Shown in pieces: positions 50,818-60,319 of a stretch of DNA of 64,000 nt. Under the pieces are notes generated by a model. It had not been told where the DNA came from. It was given only the letters and a program-made list of their open reading frames with translations, and searched no databases. Both the position numbers and the translations under genes were made by a program. Origin of the DNA: Phytohabitans sp037414955 (GTDB lineage Bacteria; Actinomycetota; Actinomycetes; Mycobacteriales; Micromonosporaceae). The DNA lies in the NCBI GenBank assembly GCA_037414955.1, contig JBBEWH010000012.1, positions 72,339-136,338 on the forward strand. The letters are read 5' to 3'. The number at the start of each line of letters is the position of its first letter. Position 1 is the stretch's first letter.

Positions 50818-53800
50818 ATGCGTCCATTATGGAGCTTTCGTCGTTGGGTCGCGGCGGGTCTTGCCGCGGTCGTCGTAGCGGCCAGTGGTGGTGTCGCGCA
50901 GGCCGCGCCGCCGCGGGCGGAGGCACCGCCGTCGCCCAGCGCACCGGCCGGCGCAGGCAAGCCGGAGCGGCGCCACACCGTCATGCTCCTCACCGGGGAC
51001 CGGGTCACCTACACCGTCGGAAGCGACGGACGCCGCGCGGTGACGGTGCTGCCGGCGCCTCGACCGGGGGCCGAGCAGGTGCGTTTCAGCACATCCGAGG
51101 CGGGCGGGCACTACTACGTGATCCCGTCGGACGCGCAGGCCCGGGTCGCCGCGGGCGCGCTGGACCGCGCGCTGTTCGACATCCCGCTCCTGGTCGCGGA
51201 CGGGCAGGCCACCGGCGACCGGCCGGCCGGCGTCATCCTGCGGTACGGTTCGGCGGCGGCCGTCGCGGGCACCGGCGTGGCCCTCCCCGGCGCCGACCGG
51301 AAGGCCGCGCTGCGCAGCATCAACGGGGCCGCGGTCCGCTCCCGCGCCGGCCGGGCGCACGAGACCTGGGGCGCGCTGCGCGGCGGTCGCTCGGACGCCC
51401 GCACGCTGGACCGCGGCGTCGCGCACGTGTCGCTGGACCGGATCGTGCGGCCGGCGCTCGACGTGAGCGTCGTCCAGACCGGCGCGCCGTTCGCGTGGGC
51501 CGCCGGATACCGGGGCAGCGGCGTCAAGGTCGCGGTGCTGGACACCGGCATCGACCTGAACCATCCGGACCTGACCGGCCGGGTGGTGAGTACCGCCAAC
51601 TTCACCGGCGAGGCGTCCGTCGCGGACGGGCACGGACACGGCACGCACGTCGCGTCCACTGTGGCCGGTGACGGCACCGCGTCGGCGCAGCGGTTCCGGG
51701 GCATGGCCCCGGAGGCGTCGCTGATGGCCGGCAAGGTGCTGGACAGCGCCGGCAACGGCGCGATGTCTCAGGTGATCCAGGGCATGGAGTGGGCCGCGCG
51801 CAACGGCGCCCGGGTCATCAACCTCAGCCTCGGCGCGGGTCCGAGCGACGGCACCGACCCGGCGAGCGAGGCGGTGAACGCGCTCTCCGCGGAGACCGGC
51901 GCGCTGTTCGTGATCGCGTCCGGCAACAACCACGGCGACGCCTCGGTGAACGCGCCGGGCGCGGCGACCGCTGCGCTGACCGTCGGCGCGACCGACAAGG
52001 TCGGTGGGTTCGTGGACTTCTCCAACCGGGGTCCGCGGCGCGGTGACGGCGCGGTGAAGCCGGAGATCGCCGCGCCCGGATATCAGATCGTCGCCGCCCG
52101 CGCTGCCGGCACGTCGATGGGTACTCCGTACGACGCGTACTACACCAGCGCGGACGGCACCTCGATGGCCACCCCGCACGTGGCCGGCGCGGCCGCGCTG
52201 CTCGCTCAGGCGCACCCGACCTGGAGCGCCGCCCGTATCAAGGACGAATTGGTGTCGACGGCGGAGCCGCGCGACGCGCAGACCGTGTTCACCGCCGGCA
52301 GCGGCTGGGTGGACGTGCGCCGCGCGCTGGGCCAGCGCGTGTCCGGACCGGAGGCGGTCGACTTCGGCCTCGTCCAACCGCCCTACACGCAGGTCCACAC
52401 GCGCGAGCTGACGTACCGCAACGACACGGCGGCGGCGGTGACGCTCGGCCTGACCGTGAGCGGGCGGGGCTGGGACGGGCGGGCGTTGCCGGCCGGGGCG
52501 ATCGCGCTCAGCGCCAGCACGGTGACCGTGCCGGCCGGCGGGACCGCCGCGGTCACGATGACGTTCACCGCCGCGCCGGGCGACCCGGGCGCGTACGCCG
52601 GCGTGGTCACCGCCTCGAGCGCGGACGGTACGGTCCGCGTGCGCAGCCCGTTCAGCTACTACAAGGGCGGCGTCCGCACGCTCGACGTGCCGGTGCTCGA
52701 CTCCCGCGGCCGGCCGGTGGCGGGCGTGCTGGTGACGATCGCGAAGCTGGACGGGCCGACGCATCCCAACGATCCGATCACCCGGGAGATCACGCAGGTC
52801 TACACCGGTGACGACGGGGTGGCCTCGTTCTCGGTGGCGGACGGCCTCTACGACGTCTACGCCTGGCTCAGCGAATGGGAGGCCGACAAGCGCCGCGCCA
52901 ACCAGATGCAGCGGATCGAGGTGCCGGTCAGCGCGGACACCACCGTGACGCTCGACGCCCGCGACGCCCGGCGCGTCAACCCGACCCTCCCGGAGTCCAC
53001 CAACCAGCTGGTGGCGATGGCCGCGACCACGCGCAGGTTGGCCAGCGGCGACACAGCCGCCTCCGGCGGCATGCTGAACTGGGAGAACTGGGACGTGTAC
53101 GTGACGCCCACGCCGGCGCCGGCGGTGTCCGGGCTGGCGGCGTTCGAGCAGTGGACGCTCGGCTCGACCCAGGTGCAGGTCCGCGCGAACGGCGGCGCCG
53201 CCCTGCCGGTCGACTACCACCCGTACCTGAACGGGCGCACGCTCGCGCGGTTCCAGAACACCACCCTGCCGCTGGTGTACGCCGGCGGCGGCACCGCCGC
53301 CGAGTACGTCGCGGCCGGCGCGGCCGGCAAGGTGGCGCTCGTGCGGATCGTCGTGCCAGCCGGCACGGTGCACACGGGCAGCTTCGTCTGGTACGCCATG
53401 GAGGCCGCGCGCGCCAACGCCGCGTCCGAAGGGGTGGCGGGCATCATCGCGTACACCGACATGGCCGGTGGCGTCGCGATGCCGCTCCGGGACGACGACA
53501 TCCTCGCCCTGTCGCTGCCGGCGGCGGCCGGCCAGGCCCTGCGCACGCAGGTCGCCTCGGGCGCGGTGCAGCTCGCGATCACCGCGGGGCGGGCCAACCC
53601 GGAGCGCGTGTTCCAGCTGCGCTACCAGCACACCTCCGGCGTACCGGCGACCGCCCCAGCCGTCGACCCGGCGCAACTGGTCTCCTACCCGGCCCGGTAC
53701 CGGGCGGACAAGGCGGGCCTGACGTACACCTCGGCGTGGCCGGTCTTCGGCGAGAACGACAGCGGCGCGGCGGCGCTGGGCGTGAGCTACTGGGCGCCGA

Positions 53801-55038
53801 TGGACTGGACCGAGTACGCCGGTCCCCGCGACAGCCGGCTGACCTGGACTCAGAGCGTGTACCAGCAAGCCACCCTGGAGGCCAACCCGATCGGTGACCA
53901 GACGTCCTGGTACCGGTTCCTGCCGGGCGAGACCCGCGGCGCCGAGGACTGGTTCGGGCCGGTGATCCGCACCGTGCCGGCCGAGGTGCCGGACGGATAC
54001 CCGTTCCCGCTGCTCTGCACCTTCTGCCGCGAGGGCGACACCTTCCTCCCCGGCTTCTACGAGATGGACGCCGACGGCCGGCACTTCGACACCACCGGCG
54101 GCGACAACGTGCTCTACCGCATGTTCCGTTCCGACGGCAGCATGATTCCGGTGTCGGCGCTGAACCCGACGAGGTTCCGGCTGCCCGCGACGGCCGGCAC
54201 ATTCCGGCTGGAGGCGGTCGAGACGCAGCGCGGGCTCGGGCCGGTGCGCGTGCTGGGCCAGCGCAGCACCACCGAGTGGACGTTCCACTCGGCGCCGCAG
54301 GCAACCCCAGGGCGGCCGGCCGGATACCGCTGCTTCAGCGGCTCCGACGAGAACGCGTCCTGCGCGTTCCAGCCGCTGGTGCAGCTGCGCTACCAGTTCG
54401 CCGGACTGGACTCGCTCAACCGGGCCGCGGCCGGCGAATCGTTCACGTTCGACGTGGTGGCCGGGGCACACCGGCTCACGTCGGGCGCCGCGCCGGCGAC
54501 CTCGCTGACCCTCTCCAGCTCCACGAACGGCGGTAGCACCTGGCAGCCGGCGCAGGTGAGCGCGTTGGGCGGCGGCAGGTTCCGGGTCACCGTCGCGCAT
54601 CCGGCGCTGTCCGCCACAGACGGGTACGTGTGGTTGCGCACCCAGGCACAGGACGCGGCCGGTAACCAGGTCACGCAGACCATGGAACGGGCGTACTCAC
54701 TGCGCCAGGGCGCGACGCCGCCGGCTTGCGAGGTCAAGTACGAGGCGAACAGCTGGCAGACCGGCTTCACCGCGAACGTGCAGATCAAGAACACCGGCAC
54801 GGCCGCCGTGAACGGCTGGAACCTGGCCTGGCGGTTCCCCGGCAACCAGCAGATCACGAACGCCTGGAGCGGCGTCCCGACGCAGACCGGGCAGCAGGTG
54901 AGCATCGCGAACACCCCGTCGAACGCGACGATCAACCCAGGTGGCACGGTCAGCTTCGGTTTCCAGGCCACCTACAGCGGCGTCAACACCAACCCGGACG
55001 CGTTCACACTGAACGGCGCTCCATGCGTGAAGCTGTGA
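50818..55038 (+). CDS. Secreted subtilisin-like protease (S8) with PA domain and C-terminal CBM2
   Basis: The 1406-residue protein starts at ATG 50818 behind GGGGAGG, with a Sec signal (WVAAGLAAVVVAASGGVAQA-A) and a propeptide. The S8 catalytic domain has Asp242 (VAVLDTGID), His274 (HGHGTHVAST), oxyanion FVIASGNN and Ser449 (GTSMATPHVAG). A beta-sandwich, a carboxypeptidase-regulatory-like segment and a PA domain near 800-920 follow, then further beta domains. The last ~100 residues are a carbohydrate-binding module 2 (1304-1403; NSWQTGFTANVQIKNTG, GWNLAWRFP, ITNAWSG), which normally targets cellulose or chitin. It is a paralogue in layout of the subtilase at 18468-21809, which lacks a CBM. 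Confidence 0.9.
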   Translation: MRPLWSFRRWVAAGLAAVVVAASGGVAQAAPPRAEAPPSPSAPAGAGKPERRHTVMLLTGDRVTYTVGSDGRRAVTVLPAPRPGAEQVRFSTSEAGGHYYVIPSDAQARVAAGALDRALFDIPLLVADGQATGDRPAGVILRYGSAAAVAGTGVALPGADRKAALRSINGAAVRSRAGRAHETWGALRGGRSDARTLDRGVAHVSLDRIVRPALDVSVVQTGAPFAWAAGYRGSGVKVAVLDTGIDLNHPDLTGRVVSTANFTGEASVADGHGHGTHVASTVAGDGTASAQRFRGMAPEASLMAGKVLDSAGNGAMSQVIQGMEWAARNGARVINLSLGAGPSDGTDPASEAVNALSAETGALFVIASGNNHGDASVNAPGAATAALTVGATDKVGGFVDFSNRGPRRGDGAVKPEIAAPGYQIVAARAAGTSMGTPYDAYYTSADGTSMATPHVAGAAALLAQAHPTWSAARIKDELVSTAEPRDAQTVFTAGSGWVDVRRALGQRVSGPEAVDFGLVQPPYTQVHTRELTYRNDTAAAVTLGLTVSGRGWDGRALPAGAIALSASTVTVPAGGTAAVTMTFTAAPGDPGAYAGVVTASSADGTVRVRSPFSYYKGGVRTLDVPVLDSRGRPVAGVLVTIAKLDGPTHPNDPITREITQVYTGDDGVASFSVADGLYDVYAWLSEWEADKRRANQMQRIEVPVSADTTVTLDARDARRVNPTLPESTNQLVAMAATTRRLASGDTAASGGMLNWENWDVYVTPTPAPAVSGLAAFEQWTLGSTQVQVRANGGAALPVDYHPYLNGRTLARFQNTTLPLVYAGGGTAAEYVAAGAAGKVALVRIVVPAGTVHTGSFVWYAMEAARANAASEGVAGIIAYTDMAGGVAMPLRDDDILALSLPAAAGQALRTQVASGAVQLAITAGRANPERVFQLRYQHTSGVPATAPAVDPAQLVSYPARYRADKAGLTYTSAWPVFGENDSGAAALGVSYWAPMDWTEYAGPRDSRLTWTQSVYQQATLEANPIGDQTSWYRFLPGETRGAEDWFGPVIRTVPAEVPDGYPFPLLCTFCREGDTFLPGFYEMDADGRHFDTTGGDNVLYRMFRSDGSMIPVSALNPTRFRLPATAGTFRLEAVETQRGLGPVRVLGQRSTTEWTFHSAPQATPGRPAGYRCFSGSDENASCAFQPLVQLRYQFAGLDSLNRAAAGESFTFDVVAGAHRLTSGAAPATSLTLSSSTNGGSTWQPAQVSALGGGRFRVTVAHPALSATDGYVWLRTQAQDAAGNQVTQTMERAYSLRQGATPPACEVKYEANSWQTGFTANVQIKNTGTAAVNGWNLAWRFPGNQQITNAWSGVPTQTGQQVSIANTPSNATINPGGTVSFGFQATYSGVNTNPDAFTLNGAPCVKL

Positions 55039-55076
55039 CAGGAGTAGATGCCGGGAGTTCGCAGGAGGATGGCACG

Positions 55077-55877
55077 ATGAACCGGGTGACCTCGAAAGAC
55101 GGCACGTCGATCGCGTACGAACGCTTGGGTCGGGGGCCGGCCGTCATTCTGGTAGGTGGAGGTCTGGACGACGGCGCGGAGAACGCACCACTCGCAACTG
55201 AACTGGCGTCGCGTTTCACCGTGTTCAACTACGCCCGCCGTGGCCGAGGCGCCAGCACCGACACCCTCCCGTACGCCGTTCAGCGAGAGATCGAAGACAT
55301 TGAGGCCCTGATCGCCGAGGCGGCTGGCCCTGCCCACCTGTTCGGCGTCTCCTCCGGCGGTGCGCTCGCGCTCGAAGCGGCTGCCGCCGGGCTGGCTATC
55401 GACAAGATCGGCGTCTACGAGGTGCCGTACATGGTCGATGATGGCGTTCGGGAACACTACGCGCAGTACGTGGAGCAGCTCGGACGCGTCCTCCGCGACG
55501 GACGACGGGGTGACGCGATCGCACTGTTCATGCGACTCGCCGGTGCGTCCGACGACGATATCGCCGCGGCGAGAGACTCGCCACTGTGGTCGGGTCTGGA
55601 GGCGCTAGCGTCCACACTGGCCTACGACGCGGCCTGCCTGGGCGACGGCCGACCACCGGCCGAACGGCTGGCAAGGATCACGCAGCCGACGCTCGTGGCC
55701 ACCGGCGCGATGCCAGATCCCCACGCCGGTGGACTGCAACCCGGCTTCTTCGACGAGGCCGCAGACGCGATCGCCGCAACAATCCCGAAAGCCGAGCGTC
55801 TGGTCATCGAAGGTCAGACGCACGTCGCCGATCCCAGGGTCCTCTCGTCGGCACTGGAGCGTTTCCTGTCGCGCTGA
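55077..55877 (+). CDS. Alpha/beta-hydrolase
   Basis: The 266-residue protein starts at ATG 55077 behind AGGAGG. It has the oxyanion region VILVGGGLDDG, the nucleophile elbow GVSSGG, and a late His in EGQTHVADP; the acid is probably the Asp in TGAMPDPHAG. Such small hydrolases in actinobacteria act on esters or lactones; the substrate is unknown. It follows the protease by 38 bases on the same strand, so read-through is possible. It converges on the AraC gene. Confidence 0.82.
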   Translation: MNRVTSKDGTSIAYERLGRGPAVILVGGGLDDGAENAPLATELASRFTVFNYARRGRGASTDTLPYAVQREIEDIEALIAEAAGPAHLFGVSSGGALALEAAAAGLAIDKIGVYEVPYMVDDGVREHYAQYVEQLGRVLRDGRRGDAIALFMRLAGASDDDIAAARDSPLWSGLEALASTLAYDAACLGDGRPPAERLARITQPTLVATGAMPDPHAGGLQPGFFDEAADAIAATIPKAERLVIEGQTHVADPRVLSSALERFLSR

Positions 55878-55895
55878 TACCTGCACGATTTGGTG

Positions 55896-56915
55896 TCAGG
55901 AATCGCTGTCGGCCTGGCGAGACGGGTAGGCGGCGGGTGTGAGGCCGGTGTGGCGGCGGAAGAAGCGCCCGAAGTTGGCGGTGTCGGTGAAGCCGAGGTG
56001 GGCCGCGACCGCCCGGGCGGTCCACTGGGAATGGCCGAGCAGCCGGCGTGCTTCGAGCAGTCTGCGCTCGTCGATGACCTGCCGTGCTTCGGCGCCGATG
56101 GCGGCCCGGGCGGCTCGGCTGAGGGTGCGTACCGAACAGCCGAGCAGCCGGGCATAGTCGTCGACGCGGTGCAACTCGCGGAAGTGCATCTCCAACGCGT
56201 CCAGGAACCGTTCGTAGACCGGTCGTCTTCCTGATGTATCGCCCGTGATGCCCGCGCCGCCTGGCGACGAAACCGCCTGAGGGCTGGCCGGAGGCTCTGT
56301 GACGCCTGGTGAGTAAGCGAGGCGCAGCAGCAGGGCTTCGAGAAGGGCGCACCGTAAGGCGTGATGAATGGCGAGCGGGCGGCGTCCCAGCGCACGGTGT
56401 TCGTCGAGAAGCTGGAACGCGGTCTGCTCCAGCCAAGGACTGTCGTCGGGATGCGGGATCAGCACGGCGGAGGCGTCGTGCGAGGTGGGGTGCGCCAGAT
56501 GACGGGCGGTGTCCGGCCGGAGCACCTCCGGCTCGAACAGGATGAAGGGGCCGCGGACGGTGCTGAGATCGTGCCAGCGTTGCACGTGCCCGGGGCGCAC
56601 CCACAACCACTGGCCGGGAGCGACGGCGCGGGTCACGTGATCGACGTCATGCCGCAGCACACCTTCGGTGACCAGGATCAGGTAGTGGAAGCTGGCCCGG
56701 CCCGGCCGGGCCGGATTCCAGGGCCAGTCATCGTGCTGGACATAGAAGTCCTCGACGGTGGTCACTTCCAGGCCGTACGGCGTGCCAGCAGGGGGCTGGA
56801 AGCCGTACAGCGGAACTGAAGCGGGTGCGTCCCGTGCGCCGGTGTCGGGCCGCGAGGACGCGAGGACGGGGGAGCCTCGCCCTGACCGCGCGGATTGTCG
56901 CCTGGCGACCATCAT
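55896..56915 (-). CDS. AraC-family transcriptional regulator
   Basis: The 339-residue protein has an N-terminal cupin-like sensor domain (HYLILVTEGVLRHDVDHVTR, GQWLWVRPGHVQRWHDL). The C-terminus is an AraC double HTH (DDYARLLGCSVRTLSRAARA, then RAVAAHLGFTDTANFGRFFR, RRHTGLTPAAYP). The domain order is standard. The ATG at 56915 is part of an ATGATG pair. It diverges from the MmcQ/UvrA genes and may control them or the convergent hydrolase; the target is unknown. Confidence 0.88.
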   Translation of the reverse strand: MMVARRQSARSGRGSPVLASSRPDTGARDAPASVPLYGFQPPAGTPYGLEVTTVEDFYVQHDDWPWNPARPGRASFHYLILVTEGVLRHDVDHVTRAVAPGQWLWVRPGHVQRWHDLSTVRGPFILFEPEVLRPDTARHLAHPTSHDASAVLIPHPDDSPWLEQTAFQLLDEHRALGRRPLAIHHALRCALLEALLLRLAYSPGVTEPPASPQAVSSPGGAGITGDTSGRRPVYERFLDALEMHFRELHRVDDYARLLGCSVRTLSRAARAAIGAEARQVIDERRLLEARRLLGHSQWTARAVAAHLGFTDTANFGRFFRRHTGLTPAAYPSRQADSDS

Positions 56916-57053
56916 GTGTCCGCAGCTTACCCGTCGGCATGGCCGATCTCGGGGAAAGAATCGCACTATGACCTTCACCGGCAACGAGCTTCTCGGCTCG
57001 CAACATCCCAAGCCCGTCGGCCCCACATACCTACGTTCCCGGTGACCTCCGTC

Positions 57054-57254
57054 ATGCCCTTCAGCGGCGAGAAGCTCCAGGACACGGCGCGCGAAACGGC
57101 ACGCGCGCTGGCGGGGGTCAGCCAGGGACGCCCGTTCACCGAGAAGCTCGACAAGCAGCACTGGGTCTCCGTGGGAGCCGGCCGGGGCATCACCGCGGAC
57201 CTGGTCGCCGAACTCGTCGACGACTCCTACCACCTCGTCCTGAGGTCCGCATGA
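57054..57254 (+). CDS. MmcQ/YjbR-family protein with internal deletion
   Basis: The 66-residue product matches both ends of MmcQ/YjbR proteins: the start MPFSGEKLQDTARETARAL with GVSQGRPFTE, and the end KLDKQHWVSVGAGRGITADL with VDDSYHLV. The middle (about 45-50 residues of beta-sheet in full-length homologues of ~115) is missing in frame between FTE and KLD. The family is DNA-binding-fold-like (CyaY-like) with unknown role. Its stop overlaps the next ATG (ATGA), so translation still couples to the UvrA-class gene, which may be why the stub survives. Confidence 0.65.
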   Translation: MPFSGEKLQDTARETARALAGVSQGRPFTEKLDKQHWVSVGAGRGITADLVAELVDDSYHLVLRSA

Positions 57255-59785
57255 CGCCTCGACAGACACGGCCGGCGCCCGAAGCGATTCGGGTGCGCGG
57301 GGCGCGCGTGCACAACCTGAAGAATATCGACGTCGATGTTCCGCTGGGCAAACTGGTCTCCATCGCGGGAGTCTCCGGGTCAGGGAAGTCCTCGTTCGCC
57401 CTTGGGGTGCTGTACGCGGAAGGGTCCCGCCGCTACCTCGAAGCCCTCTCGACGTACACAAGGCGTCGACTCACCCAGGCGAGCCGTGCCGCGGTCGACA
57501 GCGTCGAACATGTGCCGGCAGCCCTCGCTCTCAAGCAGCGCCCCGGCATTCCCGGCGTACGGTCAACCTTCGGGACCTCAACCGAACTGCTCAACAGTCT
57601 TCGGTTGGTCTATTCACGGTTGGGTCGCCACCAATGCCCGAACGGGCACCGGATGGAACCGACCATGGACGTCGCGCTCGATCTGCCGTTGACCTGCCCG
57701 GTCTGCGCGACCGTCTTCGGGCCACCCAGTGCCGAGTCCTACGCCTTCAACAGCGAGGGCGCGTGCCCGCGCTGCCAGGGAACCGGGATGGTGCGCGACA
57801 TCGACCAGCAGACGTTGGTGCCGGACGAGAGCCTCAGCATCGACGACGGTGCGGTGGCACCGTGGGCGATGTTCGGCCTCGCCGCGAACCCGCAAGCGGT
57901 TGCGGCGATGGGTGTGCGCACGGACGTGCCCTTCTCGCAACTCACCGCCAAAGAGCATGACATCGTCTTCCACGGCCCTTCCGAGCAACGCCAGATTCTC
58001 TACCCGGCGAAGAACGGGAAGCTCTTCGACCTGAAGGTCACCTATCGCAACGCGAACCTGGCCGTGGAAGAAGCCTTGAAGAAGGCGGACACGGAGAAGG
58101 GGTTGGACCGGATCGAACGGTTCCTCAGCGTGCAGACCTGCCCGCAATGCGACGGCAGTCGCCTGAACGCCCTGGCACTCTCCACGCTGGTCGAAGGCGT
58201 CAACCTCGCCGATGCCACCGCCATGACGCTGGATGAGGTCACCGCCTGGGTGCGGACCATTCCGGCCACCATGCCGGCCGCGATGGTCTCCATGGCCGAC
58301 AGCATCGTCTCGCAGATGGTCGAAACCGCCCGGATGCTCCGGAAGCTTGGACTCGGCTATCTCACCCTCGACCGCGCCTCGGCGACGCTCTCGACCGGGG
58401 AGCGCCAGCGCGTGCAGCTTTCTCGCGCGGTCCGCAACCGCACCACTGGAGTGCTCTACGTCCTCGACGAACCCTCCATCGGCATGCACCCCGCCAACAT
58501 CGACGGGCTCCTGGATGTGGTGCGCGAACTCGTGACAGACGGGAATTCCGTGGTAATCGTCGACCACGATGTGCAGGTGCTGCGCGAGTCGGACTGGCTC
58601 CTCGAAATCGGACCCGGCTCCGGCACCGAGGGCGGAGAGATCATCGCGTCCGGTGCCCTGCCCGAGTTGGCGGGCAACCCCCGGTCCCGGATCGCCGGGT
58701 TCATTGACGGCAGTCAGGACACCCTGGTACGCACGCCCGTCCTGGCCCCGGACATGTTCGCCCTCGGCAGCATTCACCTGCGGACCAACCCGTTGCACAC
58801 GGTCCATGCCTTGGACCTGAACATTCCCAAGGGGCGCCTGATCGCGGTAACCGGGGTCTCCGGGTCGGGGAAGACCACGCTGGTACTGGAGAGCCTGGTC
58901 CCCGCCCTCGTCGCGGACGCCAACGGGCAAAGCCTTCCCGATCACGTCACCGCGCTCGACGCGGCGGGGTTGAGCCGGGTCAGCGTCGTCGACGCCTCAC
59001 CCATCGGCATCAACGTTCGCTCCACCGTCGCCACATACAGCGGCGTTCTGGACGACCTCCGCCGCGTCTACGCCGCCACCCCGCACGCCAAGCGCCTCGG
59101 CCTCAAGGCGGGCGCCTTCTCCTACAACACCGGAAGTCTGCGCTGCCCTGTCTGTGACGGCACCGGCCAGATCTCCCTGGACGTGCAGTTCCTCCCCGAC
59201 GTCGACATCGTCTGCCCGAAATGCGACGGCACCCGGTACTCGCCGGAAGCCGACCGCATCCGCCGCCGGCCATCAGACGCCGACGAGGACGACCCCGGCC
59301 TCACCCTGCCGCAGCTGCTCGCGATGACCATCGCGCAGGCCCTCACCCGGGTCGCGGACCTGAAGAAGGTCCACGCCCGGCTGCGGCTGCTGGCCGACCT
59401 GGGGCTCTCCTACCTGACCCTCGCCGAAGCGACACCCGCTCTGTCCGGCGGCGAGGCGCAACGACTCAAACTCTCCGCCGACCTCGACCGGGACCAGCAC
59501 GGCACCGTCTTCGTCCTCGACGAGCCCTCCATCGGGCTGCATCCGCTCGACGTGCAACTGCTTGTCGGCGTCCTGCAACGCCTGGTGGACAACGGCGCCA
59601 CGGTCATCGTGATCGAACACGACCTGGACATGATCCGCAACGCCGACTACCTCATCGACCTCGGACCCGGCGGTGGCGCAGCCGGGGGGCGCATCGTGGC
59701 CACCGGCACCAGCGACGAGATCGCCGCCAACCCAGACAGCACCACCGGCCGATACCTCGCCGGCAAGGTCTCGACCAGCAGGTGA
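57251..59785 (+). CDS. UvrA-class ABC ATPase (class II UvrA / drug-resistance type)
   Basis: The 844-residue protein has two ABC modules: Walker A GVSGSGKSS and GVSGSGKTT, signatures LSTGERQR (first, degenerate) and LSGGEAQR (second), Walker B VLDEPSIGMHP and VLDEPSIGLHP. Zinc modules include CPVCATVF with CPRCQGTG, CPQCDG, and CPVCDGTG with CPKCDGTRY. It is shorter than housekeeping UvrA (~950) and lacks most of the UvrB-binding region, like UvrA2/DrrC proteins linked to self-resistance against DNA-binding drugs. The coupled upstream stub is MmcQ/YjbR-like. I leave the symbol open because UvrA paralogues vary in role. Confidence 0.88.
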   Translation: MTPRQTRPAPEAIRVRGARVHNLKNIDVDVPLGKLVSIAGVSGSGKSSFALGVLYAEGSRRYLEALSTYTRRRLTQASRAAVDSVEHVPAALALKQRPGIPGVRSTFGTSTELLNSLRLVYSRLGRHQCPNGHRMEPTMDVALDLPLTCPVCATVFGPPSAESYAFNSEGACPRCQGTGMVRDIDQQTLVPDESLSIDDGAVAPWAMFGLAANPQAVAAMGVRTDVPFSQLTAKEHDIVFHGPSEQRQILYPAKNGKLFDLKVTYRNANLAVEEALKKADTEKGLDRIERFLSVQTCPQCDGSRLNALALSTLVEGVNLADATAMTLDEVTAWVRTIPATMPAAMVSMADSIVSQMVETARMLRKLGLGYLTLDRASATLSTGERQRVQLSRAVRNRTTGVLYVLDEPSIGMHPANIDGLLDVVRELVTDGNSVVIVDHDVQVLRESDWLLEIGPGSGTEGGEIIASGALPELAGNPRSRIAGFIDGSQDTLVRTPVLAPDMFALGSIHLRTNPLHTVHALDLNIPKGRLIAVTGVSGSGKTTLVLESLVPALVADANGQSLPDHVTALDAAGLSRVSVVDASPIGINVRSTVATYSGVLDDLRRVYAATPHAKRLGLKAGAFSYNTGSLRCPVCDGTGQISLDVQFLPDVDIVCPKCDGTRYSPEADRIRRRPSDADEDDPGLTLPQLLAMTIAQALTRVADLKKVHARLRLLADLGLSYLTLAEATPALSGGEAQRLKLSADLDRDQHGTVFVLDEPSIGLHPLDVQLLVGVLQRLVDNGATVIVIEHDLDMIRNADYLIDLGPGGGAAGGRIVATGTSDEIAANPDSTTGRYLAGKVSTSR

Positions 59786-59829
59786 GCCGACGCCACCTCC
59801 CTGGACGCGTTGCAGCAGCCCTCACTACG

Positions 59830-59973
59830 CCGGCCCGGTTCGGACACGTCGGAGAGCCAGAACGCCAGCTTCACCGACAGGCGCGGGCGCGGATCGGTCT
59901 CGATCTCGCGGTTCTGCCGGCCGCCGTCCTGGTGCCACTCGAACCGGAAGGGCTTGGCCGCAGTCAAGGCAGC
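59830..59973 (-). pseudogene. Fragment of a phytanoyl-CoA dioxygenase-family gene
   Basis: About 48 codons on the minus strand read TAAKPFRFEWHQDGGRQNRE, then IETDPRPRLSVKLAFWLSDV, SEPGR, the central block of actinobacterial PhyH-family Fe(II)/2-oxoglutarate dioxygenases with its HxD iron motif (WHQDGG). Homology ends abruptly at both sides. Apart from this fragment and a possible promoter near 60000-60030, the 297 bases between the UvrA-class gene and the next ORF hold nothing I recognise. Confidence 0.6.
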
Positions 59974-60082
59974 GGGGTGAGGGCCAGCGCGTATGTGGCT
60001 TTCGATACGCCAACGATATGATCCCGGGGACACGTACGCCTGAGGGAAGCTGTCCAGTTACGGACGAATCGGGAGGCAGGCG

Positions 60083-60271
60083 ATGGACGAACGGCAGCCC
60101 TGGATGGGTGGCCCAACGTACGACTACCGTGGTCGACTCCCGACACGGCCGGTAGGCACGGCGACCGTACCGGTCCCTGGGCTGCGGCTTCCCGCCGGCA
60201 TCCGACCACCCAACCTGCGCACGCCGACAAACGTGTACCGGCGCCCGCCCCGGCCCGGTCGGCCAGCGTGA
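60083..60271 (+). CDS. Small proline-rich protein of unknown function
   Basis: The 62-residue frame starts at ATG 60083 with a very good ribosome site (GGGAGG, six bases away). It contains only Pro/Arg/Gly/Thr-rich sequence (VPVPGLRLPAGIRPPN, YRRPPRPGRPA) and no domain. Either a small basic protein or chance; the ribosome site and the GATATGAT sequence about 60 bases upstream favour expression. Confidence 0.35.
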   Translation: MDERQPWMGGPTYDYRGRLPTRPVGTATVPVPGLRLPAGIRPPNLRTPTNVYRRPPRPGRPA

Positions 60272-60319
60272 ACCCACGTGTGTGAACAGTTGGATCACGG
60301 CCCGCCAGGATGTTGGCCA

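Noticed and set aside
50827..54600. A 1257-residue minus-strand open frame opposite the second subtilase
   Set aside because: Low-complexity complement of a coding strand with a full protease catalytic triad; no independent support.
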